From positions 19,573-83,572 of the forward strand of contig JABDQH010000094.1 in NCBI GenBank assembly GCA_013042375.1: 64,000 bases of DNA, written 5' to 3'. Every line of letters starts with the position of its first letter. Position 1 is the stretch's first letter. Position numbers and translations under genes: made by a program. The notes beneath the pieces were generated by a model. That model searched no databases. It was given only the letters and a program-made list of their open reading frames with translations, and was not told the origin of the DNA. The DNA is from Woeseiaceae bacterium (GTDB taxonomy: Bacteria; Pseudomonadota; Gammaproteobacteria; Steroidobacterales; Woeseiaceae). Shown piece after piece: positions 46,464-55,804 of this stretch.

Positions 46464-47750
46464 TACCAGGTTGGCGAGGCAGTAGGCCGCGAAAATCCCG
46501 ACGATTCCGAACAGGGCCTTGCCGAGAAACGCCAGCGGTATGTAGATGGCGAGTACGCGCAGCGTGCTGATCGCGACGCCCGGCATCGGGTTGCCGAGGC
46601 CGTTGAAGGCGGCATTGACCACCATGACGATGCCATAGGCCCCGTAACCGAGCGGCGCGACCCAGAGGAAGGTGCGTGCAACGTCGGTGACCTCAGGGTT
46701 CTCGCTGAACAGCGATGGCAGGAAACCCGACCCCAGCGCGAGAACGGCCGCGATGACGAGACCACTTGCAATGCAGAACTTGGCACAGAGGTTCAGCGAT
46801 TCACGGATGCGGTCGTCCTTGCCGGTCGCCAGGTTTTGGCCGACGAACGGGCCGATGATGGCCGACAACGCGTAGTACGGCACGAGCACCATTGCTTCGA
46901 TACGGCTCGCAACACCGAAACCCGCGACCGCGTTCGGGCCGTAGCTCGCGACCATGGCAGTGACCAGGGCGAGGCCCATGGGCACGATGACGTTGGTGCC
47001 GGCCGCGGGCAACCCGACGTGCAGCACGTCGCCCCACGAACTCCGCATCTCGGCGGGATCGGGTTTTGCATAGGTGACGAGGTCGAGCCGGTGGCTCAGG
47101 TAATAGAGGCTGACGAAGAAGAACAGGGCGCGCGAGACGAGACCTGCGATCGCCGCACCGTTCAGTCCCAGCGCCGGGATCGGCCCGAAACCAAAAATGA
47201 AGATCGGGTCGAGGATGACGTTGAGGATCGCCGCGGCAATCATGAGCTTGCTCGGCAGGACCGTGTCGCCGGTCGCGCGCATGCTCGACGTTGCGACCAT
47301 CCCGAGGATCATGAACGGCACGGCGCCATACATGATCGTCATGAAGACGCGAATCTCGGGGATCATCTCGGGCGGGGCGCCGAGTGCGAGGAACAGCGCA
47401 TCGATCGTGAGCACGCCCACGACCACGCAGACCACGGCGATCAAGAGCGACAGAATATGGCTGTCGGTCACGAGGCGTTTGGCACGTTCGTGATCGTGCG
47501 CGCCGATGGCGCGGGCGACGACCGAGGAGGTGCCGGCGCCGAGCCCGATCGCGACACTCATGACGATCATGATGATCGGGAAGCCGAAACTGTAAGCGGC
47601 GAGCGCGTCGTCGCCGACCAGCCCGAGGAACCAGGTGTCGATAAACGCCTGCGCCATGATCATCGTGATACCGACCAGCATCGGCCAGGCCATGTTGAAG
47701 ATGTGACGGCCTACCGGTCCTTCGGTCAGCATTGCGGGGCGCGAATTCAT
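46383..47750 (-). CDS. MATE-family multidrug/cation efflux transporter
   Basis: 455 residues from ATG 47750 (MNSRPAMLTEGPVGRHIFNMAWPMLVG), 12 helices, typical NorM-like motifs (MSVAIGLGAGTSSVVARAIGA, DPIFIFGFGPIPALGLNGAAIA). A different MATE branch from the neighbouring DinF-like protein. The two genes are tail-to-tail with 81 bases of shared coding DNA. Confidence 0.9.
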   Translation of the reverse strand: MNSRPAMLTEGPVGRHIFNMAWPMLVGITMIMAQAFIDTWFLGLVGDDALAAYSFGFPIIMIVMSVAIGLGAGTSSVVARAIGAHDHERAKRLVTDSHILSLLIAVVCVVVGVLTIDALFLALGAPPEMIPEIRVFMTIMYGAVPFMILGMVATSSMRATGDTVLPSKLMIAAAILNVILDPIFIFGFGPIPALGLNGAAIAGLVSRALFFFVSLYYLSHRLDLVTYAKPDPAEMRSSWGDVLHVGLPAAGTNVIVPMGLALVTAMVASYGPNAVAGFGVASRIEAMVLVPYYALSAIIGPFVGQNLATGKDDRIRESLNLCAKFCIASGLVIAAVLALGSGFLPSLFSENPEVTDVARTFLWVAPLGYGAYGIVMVVNAAFNGLGNPMPGVAISTLRVLAIYIPLAFLGKALFGIVGIFAAYCLANLVSGVVGYLWARSAAHRLAISKVHADTA

Positions 47751-47838
47751 GCGCGACGAATACAGGTATTGGCACGCAAACACAAGCGCCGCTTGCGGTA
47801 CCCTATACGCCCCGTCGACAACTCCGAGGAGAACCGGC

Positions 47839-49044
47839 ATGACCGATGCCGTCATCGTTTCCACCGCGCGCACTGCAATGAGCAAGTCGGTGCGCGGCCT
47901 CCTTAACAACACCCACGGGATTACGCTGGCCGGTCACGCCCTGCAACACGCCATCGAGCGGGCCGGGCTCGACCCGGCCGACGTCGAGGACGTCATCCTC
48001 GGCTGCGCCTATCCCGAGGGCGCGACGGGGTTCAACATCGGCCGCAACGCGGCGATGGCTGCAGGTTGCCCGTCGAGCACGGCGGGCGCGACCGTGAATC
48101 GCTATTGCTCGTCGGGGCTGCAGGCAATCGCCATGGCCGCGGGCCGCGTTCTCAACGAAGGTGTGCCGATCGCGGCTGCAGGCGGCGTCGAATCGATTTC
48201 ACTCGTCCAGTTCGGTGGCACGACCAACCAGGGGAACGCTACCGAGAAGGAACTCTTCAAGCGCATGCCCGCTCTCTGGATGACGATGATCGAGACGGCC
48301 GAGATCGTCGCCGAACGCTACAACGTCAGCCGCGAGAGCCAGGACGAGTTTGCCCTCCTGAGCCAGCAGCGCACCGCGGCCGCGCAGGAGGCCGGCCGCT
48401 ATGACGACGAGATCGTGCCGCTCGAGACGACCTGGAAAAAGGTGGACAAGGAAACGAAGGAAGAGTCCTTCGAATCCGTCGTCGCCGAGCGTGACGACTG
48501 CAACCGCCCCGACACGACCCTCGAGGGTCTGGCCTCGCTGCAGCCCGTGTTCAAGGACGGCCAGCAGGTCAAGGAAGGCAAGTACGTAACCGCGGGCAAT
48601 GCCAGCCAGTTCTCCGACGGCGCCAGCGCCTCTATCGTCATGAACGGCAAGGAGGCGGAGAAACGCGGCCTCGAGCCGCTCGGCGCCTTCCGCGGTTTCG
48701 CCGTGCACGGCTGTGACCCGGACGAGATGGGGATCGGGCCCGTGTTCGCCGTGCCGCGCCTGCTCGAACGTCACGGGCTCGACATCGACGACATCGACCT
48801 GTGGGAGCTTAACGAGGCCTTCGCCGCGCAGGCCGTCTACTGTCGCGACCAGCTCGGCATCGACCCCGGGAAGCTCAACGTCAACGGCGGCGCGATCTCG
48901 ATCGGCCATCCCTACGGCATGACGGGGGCGCGCTGCACCGGCCACCTGCTGCTCGAGGGCAGGCGCCGCGGCGCGAAGTACGGCGTCGTCACGATGTGCG
49001 TCGGCGCCGGCCAGGGCGCCGCGGGCCTGTTCGAGATCTTCTGA
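47839..49044 (+). CDS. Thiolase (acetyl-CoA C-acyltransferase)
   Basis: 401 residues from ATG 47839. Catalytic Cys in NRYCSSGLQA, His in GGAISIGHPYGMTGARCTGH and Cys in MCVGAGQGAAGLFE. GAGGAGAA precedes the start. Probably a beta-ketothiolase of fatty-acid or aromatic degradation; with gcdH nearby it could act on acetoacetyl-CoA, but no other pathway gene is adjacent. Confidence 0.93.
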   Translation: MTDAVIVSTARTAMSKSVRGLLNNTHGITLAGHALQHAIERAGLDPADVEDVILGCAYPEGATGFNIGRNAAMAAGCPSSTAGATVNRYCSSGLQAIAMAAGRVLNEGVPIAAAGGVESISLVQFGGTTNQGNATEKELFKRMPALWMTMIETAEIVAERYNVSRESQDEFALLSQQRTAAAQEAGRYDDEIVPLETTWKKVDKETKEESFESVVAERDDCNRPDTTLEGLASLQPVFKDGQQVKEGKYVTAGNASQFSDGASASIVMNGKEAEKRGLEPLGAFRGFAVHGCDPDEMGIGPVFAVPRLLERHGLDIDDIDLWELNEAFAAQAVYCRDQLGIDPGKLNVNGGAISIGHPYGMTGARCTGHLLLEGRRRGAKYGVVTMCVGAGQGAAGLFEIF

Positions 49045-49047
49045 CGG

Positions 49048-49623
49048 TCAGAGCCGGCGCGCCGTGATGACGTAGCGCAGCGGCCCGCCGGCATCGAGCG
49101 CATCGAACGGGTAGCAGGTCACCAGCGTAAGGAAGGCGCCGTCCGTGTCGAGCACGAGGCTGCCCCTGCGCGAGTCGACGACGTTCGTGCCGATCACCTC
49201 GTAAGCGTGCTTCCTGCCATCGGGTGTCTCGAGATTCACGCGCTCACCGATCGCGACATCGCGCAGGAATGCGAAATGCGTGTCGCGATGCCCCGCAATG
49301 ATCGAGTTGCCGGCCGCGCCTGGCGGCGCGCTCGCCGCGAGGTGCCCCGGAGCAAACGCCAGCGTCCGACCCGAACCGCCCGACAGGACGATCAGCTCGA
49401 CGTCGTGCGCCGGCGCACTCAGCCGCGCGACGGGCCAGCTGTCGGCCCACGGCCACGGGGCCGCGCGGTCGTCGCCAGCCGTCATGCGCAGCCATGCGTG
49501 CTGCATGAGTTCCTGCGCCAGCCAGGCCTTCGCCGGGATGTACGCGCCCTGGCCGAGCTGCCAGAACCCGAGTGCGAGCAACGCGGCCACCGCCCCGTAC
49601 CGCGCCCTAGTAACGCTGCGCAC
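49048..49623 (-). CDS. Class GN sortase
   Basis: 191 residues, N-terminal membrane anchor (about 10-30), catalytic His in IIAGHRDTHFAFL, Cys in LTLVTCYPFDAL and Arg in GGPLRYVITAR. Class GN sortases are the Gram-negative dedicated type, which process one partner protein encoded next door. It overlaps the target gene by 17 bases and is co-transcribed with it. Confidence 0.93.
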   Translation of the reverse strand: MRSVTRARYGAVAALLALGFWQLGQGAYIPAKAWLAQELMQHAWLRMTAGDDRAAPWPWADSWPVARLSAPAHDVELIVLSGGSGRTLAFAPGHLAASAPPGAAGNSIIAGHRDTHFAFLRDVAIGERVNLETPDGRKHAYEVIGTNVVDSRRGSLVLDTDGAFLTLVTCYPFDALDAGGPLRYVITARRL

Positions 49624-51580
49624 GGGGACGGCTCGTGCGAATCATGACGAGTAGCAGCAGTGCCGCGAGTAGCCAGCCCGCGCCCATAATGCGCAGGGCC
49701 GGGGCGCTCGTCGCCGTGGCCGGGAAGCCCATGAGCGCGCCCTGGCCATAAGGCATGAGGTTCGGCACGCGTTCGCTCGCCAGCGGCTCGCCGGCCGGGC
49801 GCACGGGCGTCTTGTCGACCGCGACAAGGCTTGTGTACTTGCTGACGAGCCGGTGCGTCAGCGCCGTGGCGACGATGTCGGCGCGCAGCAGGCTCGTGTC
49901 GCCGCCGCGCCGCTCGGCGTCGAGGAGCTCACCGATGCGCGCACGCGCCCACAGGGCGGCTACGCCCTTGGCTGATGCCGAGGCGTCGAGCGGTACGCCC
50001 GCTCGCCACGCACCGGCCACCGAATTGCCGCTGACGTAGAGCGCGTCACCCGGACGAAAGCCGCCCAACGCCCGCGTTCTGACCGTTATCGGTTGACCGA
50101 GATACAGGTCGGGGACGACCGACGGATACGCATCAACCTGGACGCCACTCGGCCAGGCGAGCTCGATGTCGGTCACCTGCGGGTTCTCGAGTTTTCTGAA
50201 CAGCGCGCTCATTTTCTCGTTCACCTCGTGCAGCACGCTGATGAACGTGTACGAGCCGCGCCCGGCCTCGGCGGCCTTGCGCATGAACAGGCTGTTGGGC
50301 GCGGACCCGATGCCGACCGTGAACAGTCGCGCATTGCCGAGCTTGCGCTCGATCATCGAGAACATCTCGTCTTCGTAGCCGACGCTGCCGTCGGTGATGA
50401 ACACGATCTGCCTGAGGTGCGAGTCTCGCGCCGGTGACTCGAACGCAAGCTTCAGCGCGGGCCGCATCTCGGTGCCGCCGTCGGCCTGCAGCGCCTGCAC
50501 GAAGCTGACCGCCTGGCCGACGTTCACGCTATTGGCCGGCATGCTGTACGGGTACAGGGCACTCGTATAGGAATCGAATTCGATGACGTTGAACAGGTCC
50601 CCCGGCCGCAGCGACTCGATCGCGAGCCGCACCGCCTTCTTGGCCTGGGTCATCGACACGCCATGCATCGAGCCCGACGTGTCGACGACGAACAGCATCT
50701 CGCGCGGCACGCGGGCGAGTGCCGTGTCGCGCTGATCCGGCGGCATGACCATGAGCAGGTGATACGGCTCACCGTCGATCGTCTCGGTGAACGCCATGGC
50801 GCGCGGCTCGGCCGACGGCACCGGTCTCCAGATGAGTTCGAAGTCGTGATCCATCGGCGTGTTCGGAATCGCCAGTTCGACGTGGTAGCGGCCGCCGTTT
50901 TCGCGGACGCTGACCGGGTGATAGCGGCTCGCGACGAGTGCCAGCGGCATGCCCGCGTTGATGTGCGCTTCGAGCGTGATGCGGTGCCGCCTGGACGCCA
51001 TGACCTGCACTGGCGTGATCGCCGCGCTGTCGTCGACGTCCTCGTTGCTATAGCGCGGCGCGAGCGTCATCGGCAAGCGGATGCTGAATTGGCCATCCTC
51101 GAAACGAAGGTCCTCCAGGTACTCGATCTCGACGACCACCAGTTCGCCCGGTGCGACGTTCGCCACCTGTGTCGTAAACAGGTTGGCGCGTTCCTGGCGC
51201 ACGAGGCTGGCTTTCCTGCCTTCGCGCTTGGCCTGCTCGTACTCGCGTTCTGCCTGTTCCTTTTCACGGATCTCTCCTTCGATGTAGCGATCGCCGATGT
51301 GCAGCCGCATGCGATCCACGGCCGCCCGGTCGGGCAAGGGAAAAACGTAGATGCCCTCGGTCCACTCGTTGCCGTCGTTCTGGAATTCCTGGCGTACCGC
51401 AACGCGCGCCACGAGCCCGTTGATCTGCATCTCGACCGCCGTGTCGAGCGCTGTCGCCGTCGTATACCCCTGCCCCGTCGTCCACCTGAGTTCCTGCGCG
51501 TCGGCCGGCCAGGCCTTGAGTACGCACACGAGCGCCAGCACCCACAGCCACGAGCGCACGTCCGTCTTATTTGTCTGCAT
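49607..51580 (-). CDS. Proteobacterial sortase target protein (VIT/VWA domains)
   Basis: 657 residues: signal peptide ending ADAQ, VIT domain (about 35-165), VWA domain (about 295-465) with MIDAS DTSGSMHG, and a C-terminal sorting signal. The signal is FPATATSAPALRIMG, then a hydrophobic helix and the basic tail RTSRPRAQRY. The target family usually has LPxTAT; here the first residue is Phe. It is the single expected substrate of the downstream class GN sortase and is likely exposed on the outer surface or secreted. Confidence 0.93.
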   Translation of the reverse strand: MQTNKTDVRSWLWVLALVCVLKAWPADAQELRWTTGQGYTTATALDTAVEMQINGLVARVAVRQEFQNDGNEWTEGIYVFPLPDRAAVDRMRLHIGDRYIEGEIREKEQAEREYEQAKREGRKASLVRQERANLFTTQVANVAPGELVVVEIEYLEDLRFEDGQFSIRLPMTLAPRYSNEDVDDSAAITPVQVMASRRHRITLEAHINAGMPLALVASRYHPVSVRENGGRYHVELAIPNTPMDHDFELIWRPVPSAEPRAMAFTETIDGEPYHLLMVMPPDQRDTALARVPREMLFVVDTSGSMHGVSMTQAKKAVRLAIESLRPGDLFNVIEFDSYTSALYPYSMPANSVNVGQAVSFVQALQADGGTEMRPALKLAFESPARDSHLRQIVFITDGSVGYEDEMFSMIERKLGNARLFTVGIGSAPNSLFMRKAAEAGRGSYTFISVLHEVNEKMSALFRKLENPQVTDIELAWPSGVQVDAYPSVVPDLYLGQPITVRTRALGGFRPGDALYVSGNSVAGAWRAGVPLDASASAKGVAALWARARIGELLDAERRGGDTSLLRADIVATALTHRLVSKYTSLVAVDKTPVRPAGEPLASERVPNLMPYGQGALMGFPATATSAPALRIMGAGWLLAALLLLVMIRTSRPRAQRY

Positions 51581-51615
51581 TGCCGTCTCCCTTTGCCTGA
51601 TCTCTATTCAAGCGA

Positions 51616-51655
51616 GGCAATGCGCCGTGACGGGGCCCGCGCCATGGCAATGCAC
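51616..51655. promoter_or_regulatory. Direct repeats in the sortase/pdsR divergent promoter region
   Basis: GGCAATGCGC at 51616 and GGCAATGCAC at 51646, 30 bases apart (about three helical turns). They could be PdsR binding sites, as OmpR-type regulators bind direct repeats. No footprint data; tentative. Confidence 0.3.
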
Positions 51656-51701
51656 GGGCGTAATGTGGCAAATTGTGACGCTCAGGAGCTAAGGAACCGA
51701 T

Positions 51702-52394
51702 GTGGCCAAGCGAATAGCAATCGTCGAAGACGAAGCGGCAATACGAGAGAACTACGCGGCGGCGTTCCGGCGCGAGGGGTATCTCGTGGACGACTATGCG
51801 GCGCGCCAGCCGGCGCTCGACGCGTTCGACATCCGCCTGCCCGACCTCGTCGTCATCGACATCAATCTCGAGAACGACGTCGAGGGCGGTTTCGAGCTGT
51901 GCCGCGAGCTGCGCGCGCGCTCGGCCGATTTACCGATCATCTTCCTGACGGCCCGCGACAGCGAGTTCGATGCCGTATCCGGCCTGCGGCTCGGCGCCGA
52001 CGATTACCTGACCAAGGACATCAGCCTGCCCCACCTGATGGCGCGTATCGCGGCATTGTTCCGGCGTCTCGACGCCTTGCAGAAACCGCACGACGGCGCA
52101 GGCCGCATTACGCGCGGCGATCTCGAGATCGACACCGAACGCATGACGATTCACTGGAAGCAGCAGTCGGTCGGCCTGACCCTGACCGAGTTCTGGCTCG
52201 TGCACGCGCTCGCGCGCTATCCGGGTCACGTCAAGAATCGCCAGCAGCTCATGGACGCGGCGCAGGCCGTCCTCGACGACAACACGATCACGTCACACGT
52301 CAAACGCATCCGCCGCAAATTCCATGCCATCGATCCCGACTTCGACGCGATCGAAACGGTGTACGGCATGGGCTACCGCTGGCTGAGCGGCTAG
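51702..52394 (+). CDS. pdsR: Dedicated sortase system response regulator PdsR
   Basis: 230 residues from a GTG with AAGGA upstream. Receiver domain with acidic pocket IVEDEAAIREN and phospho-Asp in LVVIDINLEND; OmpR/PhoB-type winged helix at the C-terminus ending ETVYGMGYRWLSG. Followed 10 bases later by the matching kinase. It is divergent from the sortase target gene, which it probably controls. Confidence 0.9.
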   Translation: MAKRIAIVEDEAAIRENYAAAFRREGYLVDDYAARQPALDAFDIRLPDLVVIDINLENDVEGGFELCRELRARSADLPIIFLTARDSEFDAVSGLRLGADDYLTKDISLPHLMARIAALFRRLDALQKPHDGAGRITRGDLEIDTERMTIHWKQQSVGLTLTEFWLVHALARYPGHVKNRQQLMDAAQAVLDDNTITSHVKRIRRKFHAIDPDFDAIETVYGMGYRWLSG

Positions 52395-52404
52395 TCACGG
52401 AACC

Positions 52405-54387
52405 GTGAACCTCAAGCGCCAGCTGCTCCTCGTCAGCGTGCTGACGCTGATGCTGCCCTGGGCCGGCTGCGAGTTCATCCGCGAAACCGAAGTGGCGCTG
52501 CGGGCGGGCCAGCAGCAGATGCTCGCGGGTCTCGCGCGCGCCATCGCAAGTTCGATGACGCAGCACAGCGACGAGTTCCCGGTGCGCGACGGCATGTTCG
52601 GCGTCGACGACCAGCTCTACGTGCACGAGCTTGACGCCCGCCCGGAGATCGACGGCTATTTCAACGACTGGCCGTTGGGCGAGCCCGCCCTGCGGACCCT
52701 GCGCGGACCGGACGGCCCGGTCCGTTTCGCCGTCGGCAAGTACGGCGGGGCGACCTACCTGTACGTGGAAGTCTCCGACCGGAACGTCGTCTACGGCAGG
52801 GATCGCGTCGTGCTGGCGAGCAGCAACCCACCTTACCTGCGCGAGGCGTTTTTGTTCGCAGCCGAGGCGCCCGGGCGCCTGCTGAGCTACCGACAGACGG
52901 CCAGCGATCCCGAGCCTGTCGCCGAAGCGACGGTCGCGGCCTACTGGCAGGACTATCCGCGCGGCTACCGGCTGGAAGCCCGCATACCCGCGGGTCAACT
53001 CGGTACGCACCTCGGTATCACCGTCGTCGCGGCCGATGATGCAATCGATGGCGGGACGCAGGTCAGCTCGTTCATCGGCCGCTTTCCGGGACCAGCCCGA
53101 GGCGAGATCGCCGAACTGATGCGGATCGCGGCGGAGCGGGTCCAGTCCGACATGCGGTTGATCCTGACCGACGCCGACGGCTGGCGCATCGCGCATGCCG
53201 GTGAACTCGGGCCCGGAAACGGCGGTGGCGACGGGCCGCGCTTCGTCCAGCGCCTCTATGAGTTGTTGCTCGAGAAGGGCGACGAAGCGGCGCTGGCCGA
53301 GCCGCATTCATCCGGCCGCGAACAACAGCCCTACGTAACGGCCGCGTTGCAGGGGCGCGAGAGCGGCGCCTGGTTTCGCAGCACCGAGACCGGCCGCGCG
53401 GTCGTCGCCGTCGCCGCACCCATCATGGATGGCGATCGGACCGTCGGCGCCGTCGTGCTGCAGCAGGGTACCGAGGCGATCCTGAGCCTGACCAACGAGG
53501 GACTGTCGCGCCTGATCTACCTGACCCTGGTCACGACGCTGGTCGTCGCCGGCGTGCTGCTCGGCTACGCGACCTGGCTGTCGCGGCGCATCCGCGCGCT
53601 GTCGGTCGCGGCCGAGGACGCGCTCGAACACGAGGAACTGAACAAGGCGCTGCCGAGCGCGCTCGCCGACGACGAGATCGGCGACCTGTCGCGCAGTTTT
53701 TCGTGGGTGCTCAGGCAACTTGGCGATTACAACGAGTACCTGCGCACGCTCGCCTCGAAACTCTCCCACGAACTGCGCACGCCGCTCGCGATCGTCACGT
53801 CGTCGCTCGAGAACCTCGAGCACGAGTCGCTCGATGAGACCGCACTCGGCTACACGGGGCGCGCCCGAGAAGGCGCGGACCGCCTGCGCAGGATCCTCAA
53901 CGCGATGAGCGAGGCGAGCCGCGTCGAGGAACTCATGAAGGACGCCGAACCGGAGCGCTTCGACCTGCGTGCCGTGCTCGACTCGACGGTCGCGGCTTAC
54001 CGCGACGCCTACGACAATCGCACCTTTGTATTCTCCGGCGACGTCGACGATGCGTTCGTCAAAGGCTCCCCTGAGTTGCTGATCCAGATGCTCGACAAGC
54101 TCGTCGACAATGCCGTCGATTTCTCAGGCAGCGGGGACACCATCGACATCGAGCTCGCGCGCGACAATGACGCCCTCGCGCTGACCGTCACCAACCCCGG
54201 TCCGCCGCTACCCGAACGCATGCGCTCGCAGCTGTTCGATTCGATGGTCTCGATGCGAAGCGGCAAGGACTCGAAGCACCTGGGGTTAGGCCTCTACGTG
54301 GCAAAACTCATCGCCGAAGGGCATGGCGGCACGATCAGCGCCGACAATGTCGAGGGTGGTGTATGCTTCAGAGTCACGATCCCCTGA
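52405..54387 (+). CDS. pdsS: Dedicated sortase system histidine kinase PdsS
   Basis: 660 residues: N-terminal membrane helix, a large periplasmic sensor (about 40-365, with a DOMON/carbohydrate-binding-like first part YVHELDARPEIDGYFNDW), second helix (about 370-392), HAMP, H-box KLSHELRTPLAI and ATPase domain (LVDNAVDF, GLGLYVAK). The GTG start at 52405 is used. Matches the architecture of the kinase paired with class GN sortases. Confidence 0.9.
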   Translation: MNLKRQLLLVSVLTLMLPWAGCEFIRETEVALRAGQQQMLAGLARAIASSMTQHSDEFPVRDGMFGVDDQLYVHELDARPEIDGYFNDWPLGEPALRTLRGPDGPVRFAVGKYGGATYLYVEVSDRNVVYGRDRVVLASSNPPYLREAFLFAAEAPGRLLSYRQTASDPEPVAEATVAAYWQDYPRGYRLEARIPAGQLGTHLGITVVAADDAIDGGTQVSSFIGRFPGPARGEIAELMRIAAERVQSDMRLILTDADGWRIAHAGELGPGNGGGDGPRFVQRLYELLLEKGDEAALAEPHSSGREQQPYVTAALQGRESGAWFRSTETGRAVVAVAAPIMDGDRTVGAVVLQQGTEAILSLTNEGLSRLIYLTLVTTLVVAGVLLGYATWLSRRIRALSVAAEDALEHEELNKALPSALADDEIGDLSRSFSWVLRQLGDYNEYLRTLASKLSHELRTPLAIVTSSLENLEHESLDETALGYTGRAREGADRLRRILNAMSEASRVEELMKDAEPERFDLRAVLDSTVAAYRDAYDNRTFVFSGDVDDAFVKGSPELLIQMLDKLVDNAVDFSGSGDTIDIELARDNDALALTVTNPGPPLPERMRSQLFDSMVSMRSGKDSKHLGLGLYVAKLIAEGHGGTISADNVEGGVCFRVTIP

Positions 54388-54409
54388 CTATTTCTTGCCG
54401 GAAAACACG

Positions 54410-54910
54410 ATGCGTGCCCTGACTGCCTTTCTCATCCTGTTCCTTTGTTGCGGCCTGGCCATGGCCGACCTGTCTTCTCACGAAGCGGCGGCGAGGAAGT
54501 TGCTCGAGGTCACGCGATCCGACCAGGTGCTCGACACCACCTACGATGCCATGATTCCCTATCTCGAACAGATGGCCGCGCAGCACCGTATCGAGGGCGA
54601 TACAGAGGCGATCTTCGACCGCCATCGACAGCGCGTCTGGCAAACGCTGCGCGAGGAGCTCAACTGGGCAAAGATGGAACCCCTCATGATCGCTACGTAC
54701 ACGACCGTCTTTACGGAACAGGAGTTGCTGGAACTGGCCGCATTTTACGAGACGCCGATCGGGCAGAAATACCTCGACAAGACGCCCGAGATGATCAGCG
54801 AAACGATGGCAATGACGCAGCAACTCATGGCCGAATTCTCGCCGCGCCTGGAAGAACTCAACACCGAGCTGCAGGCGGAACTCAAAGAACACAGAGAGAA
54901 CAGGCAATAA
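54410..54910 (+). CDS. DUF2059 domain-containing exported protein
   Basis: 166 residues from ATG 54410 (MRALTAFLILFLCCG) with a signal peptide ending AMA. The DUF2059 motif YTTVFTEQELLELAAFYETPIGQKYLDKTPEM is complete. Periplasmic, unknown function. The start lies 23 bases after pdsS, so it may be co-transcribed. Confidence 0.88.
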   Translation: MRALTAFLILFLCCGLAMADLSSHEAAARKLLEVTRSDQVLDTTYDAMIPYLEQMAAQHRIEGDTEAIFDRHRQRVWQTLREELNWAKMEPLMIATYTTVFTEQELLELAAFYETPIGQKYLDKTPEMISETMAMTQQLMAEFSPRLEELNTELQAELKEHRENRQ

Positions 54911-54986
54911 GGTTCCGCCCGGCCTACCGTACCCGGCAGCTGCTCTGCATCAGCACGACCCGCAGGATGGACGAACGGCTCTCCGG

Positions 54987-55607
54987 CTAGGCGGCCGCGC
55001 GCGCGGCGTAGTACGAGGCTACGACCGGGTCGGCGAACACGAGATCCTTGTGCGCCGACAGCCGGGGCGACAGGCGTTTGACGAGGTCCGTCGGGATGTG
55101 ATCGAGGCCGCCGGATTCGATCCATGCCGTGATGCCCGCGACCTTGAGATCGGCGACCGTCAGGCGATCGTCGGCGAAGTAGTCGCCGCCGCGCTCGAGC
55201 ATTTCATCGAGCCCCTTGAGGAAGGTCGTCAGCCATCCATCGACGAGTGTCTCGCGCGCCGCTTTGAGCTCCTCGCCTTCGAGCCCCATCGATAGAACCA
55301 CCTGGTGCAGCAGGTCCTCGATCGCGCCCATGGCTTCGTCGCAATACAGCGCCTGCACGTCGTCCTCGGGATACAGGCCGGCCATCTTGCCGATATAGCG
55401 GGCCATGGCGTTGCTCTGCGTGAACGGCGCGCCATCGATCTCGAGAATCGGCGCACAGCGGAAGCGAAAACCTTCGCGCATCTCGGCGAATTCGGGGAAC
55501 GAGATGCGCACGTCCTCGAACTCGATGCCCGCCGCATGGAACGCGATCCGGATAGGTTCGGCGCGGCCACCGTCCATGTCGAAGTAAGTGAGTCTGTAGC
55601 TCGTCAT
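54987..55607 (-). CDS. Glutathione S-transferase (sigma-like class)
   Basis: 206 residues. N-terminal thioredoxin fold begins YRLTYFDMDGGRAEPIRIAF with catalytic Tyr in TYF; glutathione-binding CAPILEIDGAPFTQSNAMARYI. C-terminal helical domain includes ADDRLTVADLKVAGI. Sigma-type GSTs are more typical of eukaryotes but do occur in proteobacteria. An inverted repeat lies 35 bases upstream. Confidence 0.88.
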   Translation of the reverse strand: MTSYRLTYFDMDGGRAEPIRIAFHAAGIEFEDVRISFPEFAEMREGFRFRCAPILEIDGAPFTQSNAMARYIGKMAGLYPEDDVQALYCDEAMGAIEDLLHQVVLSMGLEGEELKAARETLVDGWLTTFLKGLDEMLERGGDYFADDRLTVADLKVAGITAWIESGGLDHIPTDLVKRLSPRLSAHKDLVFADPVVASYYAARAAA

Positions 55608-55641
55608 CGCTCGTTTTCCTTTTTATCGTTAATTACCGACG

Positions 55642-55663
55642 TACTGTTAATATTTGAACAGTA
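55642..55663. promoter_or_regulatory. Inverted repeat upstream of the GST gene
   Basis: TACTGTT-N8-AACAGTA, perfect 7-base arms in an AT-rich promoter spacer between GST and the 564-residue lipoprotein gene. It resembles a LexA box, but the CTG to CAG spacing is 12 instead of 10, so another repressor is more likely. Confidence 0.5.
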
Positions 55664-55804
55664 TAGTACGTGCAGTGTTCGCCGCTGCAATGATCGCACA
55701 GGATATCCGCAGGCAGGCTCCGGAACGCGCGGTAACAGCCGGTGGACGCTGAACTTTTTTTTTCGTATGTTTTCTCGCAACGCGTCTCCCCAAGAGCTCC
55801 AATC

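Noticed and set aside
55642-55663. LexA (SOS) box
   Set aside because: CTG to CAG spacing is 12 bases, not 10, and GST is not a usual SOS gene.
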